Shown: positions 9,397 through 18,765 of the stretch, piece after piece
How positions within the stretch are numbered: position 1 is the stretch's first letter
Layout: every line of letters begins with the position of its first letter
Assembly: GCA_951812755.1 (NCBI GenBank)
Contig: OX638329.1
Span: 1,287,339 to 1,351,338 of the forward strand
DNA length: 64,000 bases
DNA from: an uncultured Latescibacterota bacterium
GTDB taxonomy: Bacteria > Latescibacterota > UBA2968
Reading direction: 5' to 3'
Position numbers and translations under genes: made by a program
Notes under the pieces: generated by a model
Database searches by the model: none
What the model was told of the DNA's origin: nothing
Seen by the model: the letters and a program-made list of their open reading frames with translations, nothing else

Positions 9397-10491
9397 ATGA
9401 CACCCGAACAACTCGGTTTTGATTCGCAGAAACTCGACCGCGCCCGTCAAGTATTACAACACCATGTGCATACGCGCACCACCCCCGGTGCCGTCGGTCT
9501 CGTCCTGCGCCGCGCTGGCATCGTCATCTGCTGGCCTGTGGGTCACCACACCTATCAACCCAACGCTACACCCGTGCAAATCAACACCCTCTACGACCTC
9601 GCTTCTGTCACCAAAGTCATCGCCACCACAACACTCTGCATGTTATTTGTCGATAAAGATCGTCTCAACCTCGACGCGCCCGTGCAATTTTATGTACCCT
9701 CCTTCACAGGAAAAAACAAAAATCGCGTCACAATTCGGCATCTGCTCGCCCATTGCAGCGGCTTGCCCGCACATGTTCACCTGTACGAAAACCAACGCTC
9801 AACGTATGATATTGACATCCGCGATGCCATGTTCAACGCTGCCTGCCACCACCCCTTAATTTACGAACCCGGCACAGACACCGTTTACAGCGACCTGGGC
9901 TTTCTCACCCTGGGTAAAATCCTCGAAACCATCGGCGGCCAGCGTCTGGATCACCTCGTCAAACAGCACATATTCGAACCGCTCAAAATGAACGACACAG
10001 GGTACTGTCCACCACCCCATCTCAAACACCGCATTGCGCCCACTGAAAACGGCTCCGACTTGCGCGATCACCTCGTACACGGTGAAGTCCACGATGAAAA
10101 CGCCGCCGCAATGGGCGGTATCGCCTCCCACGCTGGCCTATTTTCCACAGCGCATGATCTGGCGAAGTGCCTGCTCGCCTGGCTCGGTGCAGGCATCTTT
10201 CCCAAACGGAGCATTCCACAATTTACCACCCGCGCCAACCTCGCGCCCAACAGCACCTGGGCACTCGGCTGGGACACGGTCTCATCCGACGAAAGTTCGA
10301 GCGGCCATTACTTTAGCGAACAATCCTTCGGCATCCTCGGTTTCACCGGCACATCCGTATGGGCGGACCCCATACGAGACCTCGGCGTCATTCTCCTCAC
10401 CAACCGCGTACATCCCACCCGCGAGAACAATCAAATTGCCCATCTCCGACCCGAATTTCACGACGCCATTTCCGAAGCCTTAATCGAATAG
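9397..10491 (+). CDS. Serine hydrolase of the beta-lactamase/EstB family
   Basis: 364 residues, no signal peptide, so likely cytoplasmic. The class C beta-lactamase/DD-peptidase fold is shown by SVTK (Ser nucleophile and Lys, about residues 70-73) and YSD near residue 165, the usual YxN-position variant for this esterase branch. The late motif usually seen as HTGFTG reads ILGFTG, so the third-motif His is missing. Family members hydrolyse esters, beta-lactams or D-amino-acid peptides; the substrate here cannot be told. The gene stands alone: it diverges from the CutA operon and converges on the PIN-toxin pair with a shared terminator. The start is the first ATG after a microsatellite and lacks a visible ribosome binding site. 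Confidence 0.88.
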   Translation: MTPEQLGFDSQKLDRARQVLQHHVHTRTTPGAVGLVLRRAGIVICWPVGHHTYQPNATPVQINTLYDLASVTKVIATTTLCMLFVDKDRLNLDAPVQFYVPSFTGKNKNRVTIRHLLAHCSGLPAHVHLYENQRSTYDIDIRDAMFNAACHHPLIYEPGTDTVYSDLGFLTLGKILETIGGQRLDHLVKQHIFEPLKMNDTGYCPPPHLKHRIAPTENGSDLRDHLVHGEVHDENAAAMGGIASHAGLFSTAHDLAKCLLAWLGAGIFPKRSIPQFTTRANLAPNSTWALGWDTVSSDESSSGHYFSEQSFGILGFTGTSVWADPIRDLGVILLTNRVHPTRENNQIAHLRPEFHDAISEALIE

Positions 10492-10500
10492 ACCGATAAT

Positions 10501-10540
10501 AAAAAAGAAGCAAGCCCTTAATAACCTTGCTCCTTTTTTG
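10501..10540. terminator. Bidirectional intrinsic terminator
   Basis: Inverted repeat AGCAAG with CTTGCT, extended by A-rich and T-rich arms on both sides (AAAAAAG and CTTTTTT). It lies between the convergent hydrolase and PIN-toxin genes and could serve both strands. Confidence 0.75.
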
Positions 10541-10555
10541 ACTTCTGAAGATGTA

Positions 10556-10999
10556 CTATACAAGCGGTAAAATTTCAATCATATCCGAAAATCGTTCAAA
10601 ATCAGACACATTGTTTGTTAATAGCCGAACAATACCATAAGTCTGCATTGTGGCTACAATATTCGCATCATGAATCTGTTTACCACCTACGGGAATTCGC
10701 TCAACCAATGACAGTAATTTTTCCGTTACTTGTGGAGTATCTTCAGCAACATGAAAATATTTCTCAAAAAATCGAATACGTTCAACCAGAAGTGAAGCAG
10801 GTTTGGGTTCTATAATCACATCTCTTCTTGTAAGAACAGCCAAATATTCGCGCAGAATTTGACGACTGATCCAAATATCAACACCAGCAGCATATCGAGA
10901 TACAATTGCTGAAAGCGCAACCTCGTGTAATGGAGAGTCTGCGACATTCGCATATATGAGAACATTTGTATCTACAAAAACAACATTACCGCTCGTCAT
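10556..10999 (-). CDS. PIN-domain ribonuclease toxin (VapC-like)
   Basis: 147 residues. PIN-domain acidic residues are visible: VFVDTN at the N-terminus, LREYLAV in the middle and IHDANIVA towards the C-terminus, followed by LTNN and DF. These coordinate Mg2+ or Mn2+ for RNA cleavage in VapC toxins. The start at 10999 is chosen because it gives a normal PIN N-terminus directly before VVFVDTN. It overlaps the antitoxin gene by 14 bp, as in translationally coupled toxin-antitoxin pairs. The RNA target is unknown. All catalytic positions seen are intact, so this pair looks functional, unlike other toxin loci in the window. Confidence 0.86.
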   Translation of the reverse strand: MTSGNVVFVDTNVLIYANVADSPLHEVALSAIVSRYAAGVDIWISRQILREYLAVLTRRDVIIEPKPASLLVERIRFFEKYFHVAEDTPQVTEKLLSLVERIPVGGKQIHDANIVATMQTYGIVRLLTNNVSDFERFSDMIEILPLV

Positions 11000-11213
11000 C
11001 ACCGTACATATCCTCGCGCCGTAAAGATAAATCTGAAGGCCAGAAACCATAATGATCGACGGGAAATTGCAAATCTAAACGTTTTTGATCTGTGTTTGCC
11101 TGTTCATCAATCAAAATTACTGTGCGATGTTCACCAGGTTTTACATCTAATGGCACCTTAGCTGTTAATATGCCATCTTCCGAAACTGTGGCCTTTGTCT
11201 CTATTGTTTTCAT
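10986..11213 (-). CDS. Probable antitoxin partner of the PIN toxin
   Basis: 75 residues, preceded by a good ribosome binding site (AGGAG). The N-terminus (KTIETKATVSEDGILTAKVP) is a short beta-rich segment resembling the DNA-binding part of AbrB-like or related small antitoxins. The acidic C-terminal tail (LRREDMYGDDER) is of the kind that wraps the toxin. Assignment rests on position and on the overlap with the PIN gene, not on a firm family match. By analogy the pair would repress its own promoter. Confidence 0.72.
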   Translation of the reverse strand: MKTIETKATVSEDGILTAKVPLDVKPGEHRTVILIDEQANTDQKRLDLQFPVDHYGFWPSDLSLRREDMYGDDER

Positions 11214-11250
11214 GTAGCAACTCCTGTTGTAAACTACTCGAAACCTATTC

Positions 11251-13170
11251 TCACCGCGTCACTCGAATCGTCCACTCGCCCTGTGGCTCGGGATTTCTAA
11301 CCGTCAGCGTGATTCTTTGCAACAGATCGCCCCAAACCGTCTTCAACCGCGCGTCTTCAATCGCGATATCCTCAATCGCCACATCGAACACATCTGCATC
11401 GTAGTGCAAACGCCCCGCGCCAGACACGCGTCCATCGGCCAATTCAACCTCGTTCAACGCGATTGTGCCATCGCCACGATCTTCTGCACCACACGCCGTC
11501 AATACATTCATCACAACATCGCCAGTCACGGCTTTCAACGCATATCGATCTGCAATCGTCACACCTTCGCCGCGATGCAAAACAACCGTCCGCATCCAGG
11601 AATTAATCTGAGCCTCTGGCGGATAGGCTTGTGCCAGATCCAGTGTAAACGTCGCATCTGCCTCGCTCGCCGCATAAGACACATCTCGAGCCGCAATATC
11701 GTAGTGATAATCAATCCCCGCCTCGGAATAAACCCGCCCGGGAATCTGCATCTGTCCATTCACCGTCGGCAACGTGTGATATTGAGATTGCATCGTCCAA
11801 ATATCATATCGCTCGCTGCTAAACGTCTTAGCCGTATAAGTCTCGACCCCCGCATCCACGAGTACTGGCTCACCATCCAGATAGACCACCACATGCCCGA
11901 TATCATTGTGATTGTGGCTCTCGGCATTGTGCCCACCCTTTGCCCCCACAAAAAATCCATCTGCCGACCCCCCTTGATCGCGTGCGACAAACACCTCAAT
12001 CTCATCCAAAAACACATCGCGCGGCAACGGCGGCGCAGCATCTGCATCGAGAATTTCATTCAGCGAAAATAGCGCGGGCAAAGCGCGCCCCATACTCCCA
12101 AAAGATTCCGCAATACCCTTCTCCGCAGCACCCTGTTGTTTTGCAACCCACGCGCCGAGAGACACCATCGCGTCATCGCCAATGCGCTTGCCATAGCCAT
12201 AGACAACCGCAAAAGCCGGCATCACCACGGGCGACGCATCGGCAAAATTGATAAAATATCGATCCGCAATTTGCACCCGATAGATAAACTTGCCAATATT
12301 CTGAACAAGCGGTTCATCGTACACATCAATCGCGCCACCCGTTGCACTGTAAAGCCACTCCAAACAATCGTAAAGCGATGCCCCTGCACGCCCCCAATAC
12401 CCCGGTCCCTCATCACATCCCCCGTCTTTCGGATACGGATCGATAAAATTATCCACCGTCTGCATCGCCTTAAACACCGACGCAACCCGCCGTGCCTCAT
12501 CGGTCTCCATCAACAAAGTAGAAGTCAACCAATTCGACACAATCCACGGATTCCAATTATTCACGCGCGCACCCGAATACCCCATCCAGCCAAAATCTTC
12601 CCGCTCCAATAATGGTGTCAAAATGCGATACTGCATCTCACGCGCAATACGCGGCACAATCAAAGGCGAAATTGCGTCGAGTTGCGCGCCGAGCAAATAA
12701 ACTGTCCACGCCAGCAATTCCGATGTCTCTGCGGCAAACAAATCGACAATCGGATCGGCCGTATCCGGCAGACCACTACCCGCCTTTTGCACGCCAATAT
12801 GCGCGGGCACGCCCCAAAAAGACTCCTCGCAAATACACCAGATACCATTGGTAATATCATCCAAAAATCGGCCTTTGCCCTCCACGCACTCTGCCAGAAC
12901 CAGATCGGACAGCGCCGTGCGCCGCCCAAAACTCAAGCTCTCGTACCGCGAGCGATTCCCATTGCGCGCATAATCCAAAAACCGCACCGCGGGCACACCC
13001 GGCCAGTCAAAATTCAGGCGTTCTTCCCCCCGTGCAATTTGCGCCTGCCGAACCGCGTCTGGCAACGCATCCCACGCATAGCGCGTCAACGCCGTGGGAA
13101 AAGGCCGCCAGTCATCCCGCGAAATCAAAATATCTTTTAACACGTCTTCCGAATACTTTTGCGAAAGCAT
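11251..13170 (-). CDS. Heparinase II/III-like protein
   Basis: 639 residues with a strong ribosome binding site (GGAGGAA). The N-terminal half is alpha-helical, of the alpha/alpha-toroid type, with DEGPGYWGRAGASLYD around residue 250. The C-terminal half carries the hallmark HNHNDIGHVVVYLDGEP and LVDAG of the heparinase II/III beta-sandwich region, with HN/HND the likely metal or catalytic motif. Family members are polysaccharide lyases acting on uronate-containing glycans such as heparin, alginate or oligo-alginate. No signal peptide is visible, which would suit action on imported oligosaccharides. The divergent neighbour is a Gfo/Idh/MocA oxidoreductase, fitting a uronate or sugar catabolic patch. 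Confidence 0.88.
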   Translation of the reverse strand: MLSQKYSEDVLKDILISRDDWRPFPTALTRYAWDALPDAVRQAQIARGEERLNFDWPGVPAVRFLDYARNGNRSRYESLSFGRRTALSDLVLAECVEGKGRFLDDITNGIWCICEESFWGVPAHIGVQKAGSGLPDTADPIVDLFAAETSELLAWTVYLLGAQLDAISPLIVPRIAREMQYRILTPLLEREDFGWMGYSGARVNNWNPWIVSNWLTSTLLMETDEARRVASVFKAMQTVDNFIDPYPKDGGCDEGPGYWGRAGASLYDCLEWLYSATGGAIDVYDEPLVQNIGKFIYRVQIADRYFINFADASPVVMPAFAVVYGYGKRIGDDAMVSLGAWVAKQQGAAEKGIAESFGSMGRALPALFSLNEILDADAAPPLPRDVFLDEIEVFVARDQGGSADGFFVGAKGGHNAESHNHNDIGHVVVYLDGEPVLVDAGVETYTAKTFSSERYDIWTMQSQYHTLPTVNGQMQIPGRVYSEAGIDYHYDIAARDVSYAASEADATFTLDLAQAYPPEAQINSWMRTVVLHRGEGVTIADRYALKAVTGDVVMNVLTACGAEDRGDGTIALNEVELADGRVSGAGRLHYDADVFDVAIEDIAIEDARLKTVWGDLLQRITLTVRNPEPQGEWTIRVTR

Positions 13171-13476
13171 TTATTCCTCCGTTTAGTAGATAGACCCTAT
13201 CCATTTTCCTCTGTTCATCTCACCCATTCATGACTTATTTTCCATGGGTCACTATACATCTAAACGTCATGTGTGACTTTAAGAATAATGGTTAAAAAAA
13301 CAAGCAATCAGTACTCAGCAGTCAGAAAAACAAGGATTTTAGAGCCGTCATTGCGGCAGGGTGTTAGCCGCAATCCAGTGGTTTTGACTTTCTTATATCT
13401 GTTTATCGGTATTACTATATGGCGGTTTTGAAGTCGCACATCACCTACATCTAAATATCTGACAGAAAGGAATAAA
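13171..13476. other. Divergent intergenic region with MITE remnant
   Basis: 306 bp between divergent genes, presumably holding both promoters. It contains a TCAGTACTCAGCAGTCAG-type repeat (about 13308-13325). From about 13345 to 13385 it also has a fragment of the 128-bp MITE core (CATTGCGGCAGGGTGTTAGC then CGCAATCCAG), without recognisable ends. Nothing else is recognised. Confidence 0.5.
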
Positions 13477-14460
13477 ATGCCACTAAAAATCGCACAAATC
13501 GGCAGCGACGGACATCAGAACATGGTACTCGACGGCATCGCGCACATCCCCGAAGCACAACTCATCGCCTGCGCCAAAGGACACCCTGATGACACCCTCG
13601 CCAAAGTCAAATCGCACGTCACCGCACACACCCGCCTGTATGACGACTATCGCCACATGCTCGACACCGAAGAAATCGATCTCGTCAGTATATGTCGCCC
13701 GTATTCCCTCAATGCCGAAGCCTCAATCGCCGCTGCAAACCGGGGAATTGACATCGTCAGTGAAAAACCCGTTGCAACCACTCTGGAAGATCTCGACACT
13801 CTTGAAACAGCGATCAAAAAAAGCGGGATTCGCCTCACAGCCATGTTTGGCCTGAGACTATCTCCCGCATTTCGCGCAGCACACCAGGCTGTGCGAGACG
13901 GCCTTATCGGCGAACCCATTCTGGCGACCGCGCAAAAATCCTATCGCTTTGGCACGCGCCCAGACTTTTTCAAACAACGAGAAACCTACGGCGGCACAAT
14001 CCCCTGGGTCGCAATCCACGCCGTCGATTACACGCGCTGGACAACCGGACAAGAATACACACAAGTCGCCGCGCTTCACGGCAACCTCGCCCATCCCAAC
14101 TATCCCGGCTGTGAAGACCACGGCGGCATGCTCTTCCGCCTGAGCAATGGCGGCACAGCAATGATCAATCTCGATTATTTGCGTCCCTCAACAGCACCCA
14201 CCCACGGCGACGACCGCCTCCGAATCGCCGGATCGGAAGGCGTCATCGAAGTCATCGATGACCGCACACATCTGATTCGCTCGGGCAAAGCCCCCCGCGA
14301 CCTGCCCTTGCCACCCGAAGAAAATTTCCTCGTCAACCTCCACGGCGAACGCACGGGCAAAGCCCCTCACATCATCGGTCCTGACGAAGCCATAAAAGTC
14401 ACGCGCCTGTGCCTGCAAGCACGCGAAGCCGCGGACACGGGCAAAGTACTCGCGCTCTGA
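13477..14460 (+). CDS. Gfo/Idh/MocA family oxidoreductase
   Basis: 327 residues. The N-terminal Rossmann fold begins KIAQIGSDGH, where the usual GxGxxG is degenerate, and the family's EKP motif appears as SEKPVAT near residue 93. The C-terminal alpha/beta domain contains WVAIHAVDYTRW, with the conserved His in the substrate site. Such enzymes oxidise or reduce sugars, inositols or sugar acids with NAD(P). A ribosome binding site (AAAGGA) lies ahead of the ATG. It is divergent from the heparinase-like gene, which suggests a shared role. A 3' segment of this gene (about 14236-14322) recurs at about 94% identity at 17304-17390. Confidence 0.9.
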   Translation: MPLKIAQIGSDGHQNMVLDGIAHIPEAQLIACAKGHPDDTLAKVKSHVTAHTRLYDDYRHMLDTEEIDLVSICRPYSLNAEASIAAANRGIDIVSEKPVATTLEDLDTLETAIKKSGIRLTAMFGLRLSPAFRAAHQAVRDGLIGEPILATAQKSYRFGTRPDFFKQRETYGGTIPWVAIHAVDYTRWTTGQEYTQVAALHGNLAHPNYPGCEDHGGMLFRLSNGGTAMINLDYLRPSTAPTHGDDRLRIAGSEGVIEVIDDRTHLIRSGKAPRDLPLPPEENFLVNLHGERTGKAPHIIGPDEAIKVTRLCLQAREAADTGKVLAL

Positions 14461-14467
14461 GCAGGTT

Positions 14468-14506
14468 ATGAATTGGCCTGAGAGACGGCCAGTTGTAACC
14501 CCTCTA
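14468..14506. repeat. GTTACAACTG hairpin repeat between convergent genes
   Basis: Imperfect palindrome (TTGGCC and GGCCAG arms around CTGAGAGAC). It matches, in inverted orientation, the 39-bp insert inside the MITE at 27792-27830. It fills the 43-bp gap between the oxidoreductase and LRR stop codons and may act as the terminator for both. Confidence 0.6.
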
Positions 14507-17113
14507 TTCCGCAACATCGATGATGGCGATGCTCACCACAACACTCACCTGCCCACCGTTGTCATCAATCACGCGCACGATTGGAGAACACCAGTTCCGC
14601 TCCTCAAAATTATGTGTCTCTTTCGTCTCAAGCTGACCTGTATTCGCATCAATAGCAAAATACTCGGCATCCACACCCCACAGACTATACATAAGCGTAT
14701 CGCCATCGGCACCCGTCGCTGAGATCGGATCGCCTATGGGCTGTCCAGGTGGCGTGTTCTCCTCTAAGAAGCGCGTCACAGGAGGGGCTGACGTGAAAAC
14801 CGGCACCTGGATCACCACCTTGCCAAAGTTATCGACAAAGATCAGAAAATCCGGAATCCCTATCTCGTCATTACCGTCCAGATCGTATTTTGTCTCATAC
14901 CTCTCTTGGCCTTTCTTCAACCCAAACACATCGACAAAGAGCAAAAAGTCCGGGATATCTACTGTTCCATTCCCGTCAAAATCCGCAGAAGCCTCGCCAA
15001 CTGGTAAGTTAGGAGAAGACCCCTGTAAGGCAACGCCGAGGAACATCGGGATAGTATCAGACTGTCCCCCTCCCAATAGCTTAACCCGCACCAACCGTAT
15101 CTCTGTCTCTGATATCTCATCCATCGCGCGAAAGCGAAGCGTGCCCATAAGACCACTATCCACCCTTGTTTCACTATCGGATAACGTCATCCCAATATTC
15201 ACAAAATCCTTGCCAGAAAGCGCTGACGTGCCTGATAATACAGGACCCCGCTTAAATCCCTCGTAGGCCACCTGCGTTGCATCGTATTCAAAGCGAACGG
15301 AAAGATCATTGACAGAAATAGCTTTAAGACTTTTTCCGAAAATCTGGATAGACGCAATGCTATCAGGAGAAACAGAGAGAAAGGACATAAACTGATCTCC
15401 TTCTGATTCATCCATATCCAGAGAAAGGGAAAATCGGTCATTCGGAATAGGCGTGCTGGTCTGTACAGTGACCAATCCCGACCAATCGCCATCACCCGTA
15501 GAATTGCTCGCCCGTATCTGCACCTCGTATTCCGTATCGGGGCTTAGCCGGGTGATGATCGCTCTTGTCCCGATGACATTCTGTGGACCCTCTATAAAGT
15601 CTCCTGTGCCGTCCTGTCGGTAGCGCAGGTCATAGCTCGAGACGACCGATCCTTCCGGAGCCTGCCAACTCATCCTCACACTGGTCGGTGCTGTCTCCAT
15701 CACCATAGGTGCAGAGGGTGGCGGTGGCGGCGGTGGTGGTGTTACTGGCGGCGGTGGTGGTGTTACTGGCGGTGATGGCGGTGATGGCGGTGGCTGCGGT
15801 GGCTGCGGTGGCTGCGGTGGTGGTGGTGTTACTGGCGGTGATGGTGTTACTGGCGGCGGTGGTGGTGTTACTGGCGGTGATGGCGGTGATGGCGGTGGCT
15901 GCGGTGGCTGCGGCGGTGGTGGTGGTGTTACTGGCGGTGGATCGGGAGGAACGATTGCGCTACATACTTCATCTGGCAGCGAAACGTCCAGGACCACAAC
16001 ACTCCGTCCTACCTCTCTCTGTTTGGCCTGCAGCCTGCACAGCGGCGACAAATCCTTGATTGAATTACGTCTGATATATAACTCCTCCAGACTGACCATG
16101 TCTTCGAGCGGCATCAGATCACTAACCTGCGTGGCAAGTATCGATAATCCCTGCAAATCCAGGTCTCTCAGTGGTTCAAGGCTACTGACATCATTGAAAT
16201 CAAGATTCATCCACTTTAGACTTTCTATGTCTTCGAGCGGGCTAAGGTCGCTAATTTTATTCGCAGGGGCGAGCAATTGAGTCAGTTTGAGGTCTGCGAT
16301 TGGGGTGAGGTCTCTAACTTCGTTCCCCTGGATTTTCAGTAACTCTAAACTGTGCAAGTTCTCAAGCGGCTCCAGGGAGCTTATGCTATTAAAACCGAGT
16401 GCCAGACTCCTCAACTTCGCCAGATTGGATAGCGGCATCAGGTCGCTGACACGGTTGCTATAGAGCCATAATTCACTTAAGTTTGCCAAATTGGATAGTG
16501 GCATCAGGTCGGCAACGTCATTATCACTCAGATCCAGGATCTGCAACTTAATCAGTCCCGCGAACGGCGTCAGATCGGTGATACTATTGTCGCCCAGATC
16601 CAAAGTCTCCAAATTCAGCAAATTCCGGAGAATCTCTACATTATCTATTCCACTGTCATGAAGGGATAGTACCTCCAGGCTCAGCATATTGCTGATTGGC
16701 TCAAGATAGGTTTCGTCTGATACTGTGATACGGAGAGATCTCAAAGACAGCTCTCTGATTGGTTCAAGGTTGTCAATCGCCCTTGAACGGTAAATTGTCA
16801 ACTCTTTTAAATTTCGTGCATACTCCAGTCCCGACAGATTGCTTATAGCGGGAGCAAACACCCTGGTCAATTCCAGCAATTTAGCTTCCGTCAGGTCAGC
16901 GTCGTTCTGCACGGAGAGAGCATCCTTTATCGCTTTTCTCAAGTTCACGTCCGGTATTGAAACGGCCTGTGCAGATACAATGTCGGGCCAATTTGCCAGG
17001 CACAATAGGACAAAAGAGAAGACAGCGTGGCGGACGGACCGCTGGTGCAGTTGTACACCGCCTGTACGCAGATGGACTCTTGTCCGCCGCCAGATTTTGA
17101 AAAACGGAAACAT
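14504..17113 (-). CDS. Secreted modular LRR-FnIII-cohesin-like-dockerin-like protein
   Basis: 869 residues. After a basic N-terminus and signal segment (about residues 29-49) come about a dozen 21-22-residue internalin-type leucine-rich repeats (about 60-370, for example LETLDLGDNSITDLTPF). A Pro-rich linker of PPPVTPPPPP-type repeats (about 390-465) follows. Next are one fibronectin type III domain (about 468-555), a cohesin-like beta domain (about 558-690), and paired Ca-binding loops of dockerin type (DFDGNGTVDIPDFLLF and DLDGNDEIGIPDFLIF, about 715-770). A cadherin-like domain ends the protein. Roles in adhesion or surface assembly fit the modules but are inference. No sortase or anchor motif is visible. 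The first 25 residues contain a segment (GGVQLHQ) encoded by a copy of the GGTGTACAACTG repeat, so the true start could lie further in. Confidence 0.85.
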   Translation of the reverse strand: MFPFFKIWRRTRVHLRTGGVQLHQRSVRHAVFSFVLLCLANWPDIVSAQAVSIPDVNLRKAIKDALSVQNDADLTEAKLLELTRVFAPAISNLSGLEYARNLKELTIYRSRAIDNLEPIRELSLRSLRITVSDETYLEPISNMLSLEVLSLHDSGIDNVEILRNLLNLETLDLGDNSITDLTPFAGLIKLQILDLSDNDVADLMPLSNLANLSELWLYSNRVSDLMPLSNLAKLRSLALGFNSISSLEPLENLHSLELLKIQGNEVRDLTPIADLKLTQLLAPANKISDLSPLEDIESLKWMNLDFNDVSSLEPLRDLDLQGLSILATQVSDLMPLEDMVSLEELYIRRNSIKDLSPLCRLQAKQREVGRSVVVLDVSLPDEVCSAIVPPDPPPVTPPPPPQPPQPPPSPPSPPVTPPPPPVTPSPPVTPPPPQPPQPPQPPPSPPSPPVTPPPPPVTPPPPPPPPSAPMVMETAPTSVRMSWQAPEGSVVSSYDLRYRQDGTGDFIEGPQNVIGTRAIITRLSPDTEYEVQIRASNSTGDGDWSGLVTVQTSTPIPNDRFSLSLDMDESEGDQFMSFLSVSPDSIASIQIFGKSLKAISVNDLSVRFEYDATQVAYEGFKRGPVLSGTSALSGKDFVNIGMTLSDSETRVDSGLMGTLRFRAMDEISETEIRLVRVKLLGGGQSDTIPMFLGVALQGSSPNLPVGEASADFDGNGTVDIPDFLLFVDVFGLKKGQERYETKYDLDGNDEIGIPDFLIFVDNFGKVVIQVPVFTSAPPVTRFLEENTPPGQPIGDPISATGADGDTLMYSLWGVDAEYFAIDANTGQLETKETHNFEERNWCSPIVRVIDDNGGQVSVVVSIAIIDVAE
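15712..15945. repeat. Triplet/minisatellite repeat encoding Pro-rich linker
   Basis: Tandem GGTGGC-type triplets with repeated units reading GGTGGTGTTACTGGCGG on the plus strand. Translated from the minus strand they give the PPPVTPPPPP linker of the LRR protein. Units differ in number and order, which points to slippage or recombination and probable length variation among relatives. Confidence 0.8.
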
Positions 17114-17640
17114 AATTGCTCCACAGAAAAGCGCGCTCGAAATCGCTGCTACCGCTTGTGGCGGCTTTTTAATGTGAGTAAAAAGGAAACGTGTGCAATT
17201 TCATTCATCAATACGACATTCTGGTTCTGAGACAGTACCCCTAAAAATCCTTTATAACGAACGATTGCATTAAATTTAGCGGATGCTCGCGGATTCTCTC
17301 ATCAGGCGTCATCGAAGTCATTGACGTCCGCACGCATCTGATTCGCTCGGGCGAAGCCCCCCGCGACCTGCCCTTGCCACCCGAAGAAAAACGCGCTCAA
17401 AATCTCGGCTGTCGATAGGTGTTTCAAAGTGAGCATAACACACAGATCTTCTATGAAATTTTACTGGTAAATTCCATTATACTGCTAATTAAGTGCAAAA
17501 AAAACAAACGTTTGTAATTGTATTCATCAATATGACGTTCTGGTTCTGAGACAGCACCCCTAAAATTCCGGAAACACAAACGATTGCATTGAATTATAGG
17601 ATAAAACAACGAGTTAGTCAATTTCACCGCTCTAACATCT
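17114..17640. repeat. Degenerate duplication of the M24 peptidase unit
   Basis: 527 bp with no intact gene, made of decayed copies of the neighbouring peptidase locus. (a) About 17127-17160 matches the peptidase 5' end at 18716-18750 (CGCGCTCGAAATCGCTGCT). (b) About 17189-17280 and 17498-17604 are two copies of the sequence downstream of the peptidase (shared GACATTCTGGTTCTGAGACA with few changes). (c) 17280-17303 matches peptidase coding sequence at 17881-17904 (GGATGCTCGCGGATTCTCTC). (d) About 17396-17480 again matches the peptidase 5' end plus its leader. Between (c) and (d) lies a patch copied from the oxidoreductase gene. The order fits a collapsed tandem copy. Confidence 0.75.
17304..17390 (+). 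pseudogene. Fragment of Gfo/Idh/MocA oxidoreductase gene
   Basis: 87 bp nearly identical (about 5 mismatches) to 14236-14322 of the intact oxidoreductase gene, in the same orientation. It codes the IRSGEAPRDLPLPPEE segment but has no start, and it is embedded in peptidase-derived sequence. It looks like a gene-conversion or template-switch patch. Confidence 0.85.
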
Positions 17641-18765
17641 TCACCGCTTTAACATTAGCGGATAATCCGTCAAATTTTGCACACCATCTTCCGTCACCAA
17701 AAACGTATTCTCCAACCGAATGCCCCCATTCAGTGCCTCGCTATACGCACCCGGCTCACAGGAAAAGACCGTGCCCACCTCAAAAATACCCTCTCGGTCG
17801 CGGTTCAAATCGGGCGGTTCGTGTGCGCGGATCCCCACACCGTGCCCCGCGTGATGAATCAGCCCAATATCGGACAGATGCGGATGCTCGCGGATCCTCT
17901 CATCAATCGCGTGCCACAAGGCTGTTCCCCGTCCACCGGGTCTTACCAGATTGGGAACATCCTCCAAAATAGCTTTCAAAAGATCGTACACAGACGCCTG
18001 CAAATCCGTGGGATCGCCCACCGCAAAAGTGCGGCACAGATCGGACCAGTACCCGTGATATTCTGTCTGCGCGTCAATAACATACAACTCTCCATCCTCA
18101 ATAATCCGATCTCTGGCTGGCCCGCCCAATTGCCCGCACTGGTAATCGCCCCCGTGGTGCAGCACCTCACCTGCCGCATGCAGCGCCACCTGCTGCCCAG
18201 CCGCGAGCACATCCAGCTCATTCATCCCCGGCGCAATCACCCCTTGCACGCGGTCATAAGCCCGCAGATTAATATCAATCGCCTTTTGCAACATCGCAAC
18301 TTCATCGGCGTCCTTACTCATCTGCTGTGCAATCAACAAATCGTCTATCCCCACCCATTCGCCGCCCAGAGCATCTGCCACTGTATCCGCGAGCAACTTG
18401 GGCGTAGCTTCCTGCTGCCAGCCCAAACGAGAAATACCCCGACAATCGCGTAGCTTCTGCGCCACCGCCGCATTCAGCAAGCGCATCGGATCGGGATTCA
18501 TCGTATAGAGCACATGCGAATCGTACACCACGCGCTCATCCACAGCCACATCCCCTTCGTCGGTCGTTGACGCCAACCACGATCCCCCATCGGTTTCCAA
18601 ATAAAGAAGCGCGGGAAACGAAAATGCCGGATACGCCGACAATAACGCGCCGGTCAAATAGTAAATATCCCGAGGGTCTGTGATAATAACCGCGTCGATC
18701 CCCTCCTCAGAGAGACGCGCTCGAAATCGCTGCTGCCGATTGCGACAACCTTCTATAGTAAGCAT
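17641..18765 (-). CDS. M24 family metallopeptidase (Xaa-Pro peptidase-like)
   Basis: 374 residues. The start at 18765 is preceded by GGAAAGGAC, and an upstream extension of the frame is only the shadow of the next gene. An N-terminal creatinase-like domain (1-145) precedes the pita-bread catalytic domain. The five metal ligands of the family are visible: Asp in VIDAQTEY, Asp in SDLCRTF, His in HAGHGVGI, Glu in CEPGAY and Glu in RLENT. It would hydrolyse X-Pro dipeptides or related amide bonds such as creatine-like substrates, with two Mn or Co ions. It is divergent from a Gfo/Idh/MocA-beta-helix operon. Degraded copies of parts of this gene lie just downstream. Confidence 0.9.
   Translation of the reverse strand: MLTIEGCRNRQQRFRARLSEEGIDAVIITDPRDIYYLTGALLSAYPAFSFPALLYLETDGGSWLASTTDEGDVAVDERVVYDSHVLYTMNPDPMRLLNAAVAQKLRDCRGISRLGWQQEATPKLLADTVADALGGEWVGIDDLLIAQQMSKDADEVAMLQKAIDINLRAYDRVQGVIAPGMNELDVLAAGQQVALHAAGEVLHHGGDYQCGQLGGPARDRIIEDGELYVIDAQTEYHGYWSDLCRTFAVGDPTDLQASVYDLLKAILEDVPNLVRPGGRGTALWHAIDERIREHPHLSDIGLIHHAGHGVGIRAHEPPDLNRDREGIFEVGTVFSCEPGAYSEALNGGIRLENTFLVTEDGVQNLTDYPLMLKR

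Noticed and set aside
15712-15945. CRISPR-like array of short repeats
   Set aside because: The repeats are triplet-based, in frame with the LRR protein, vary in spacing and have no unique spacers; they encode a Pro-rich linker.
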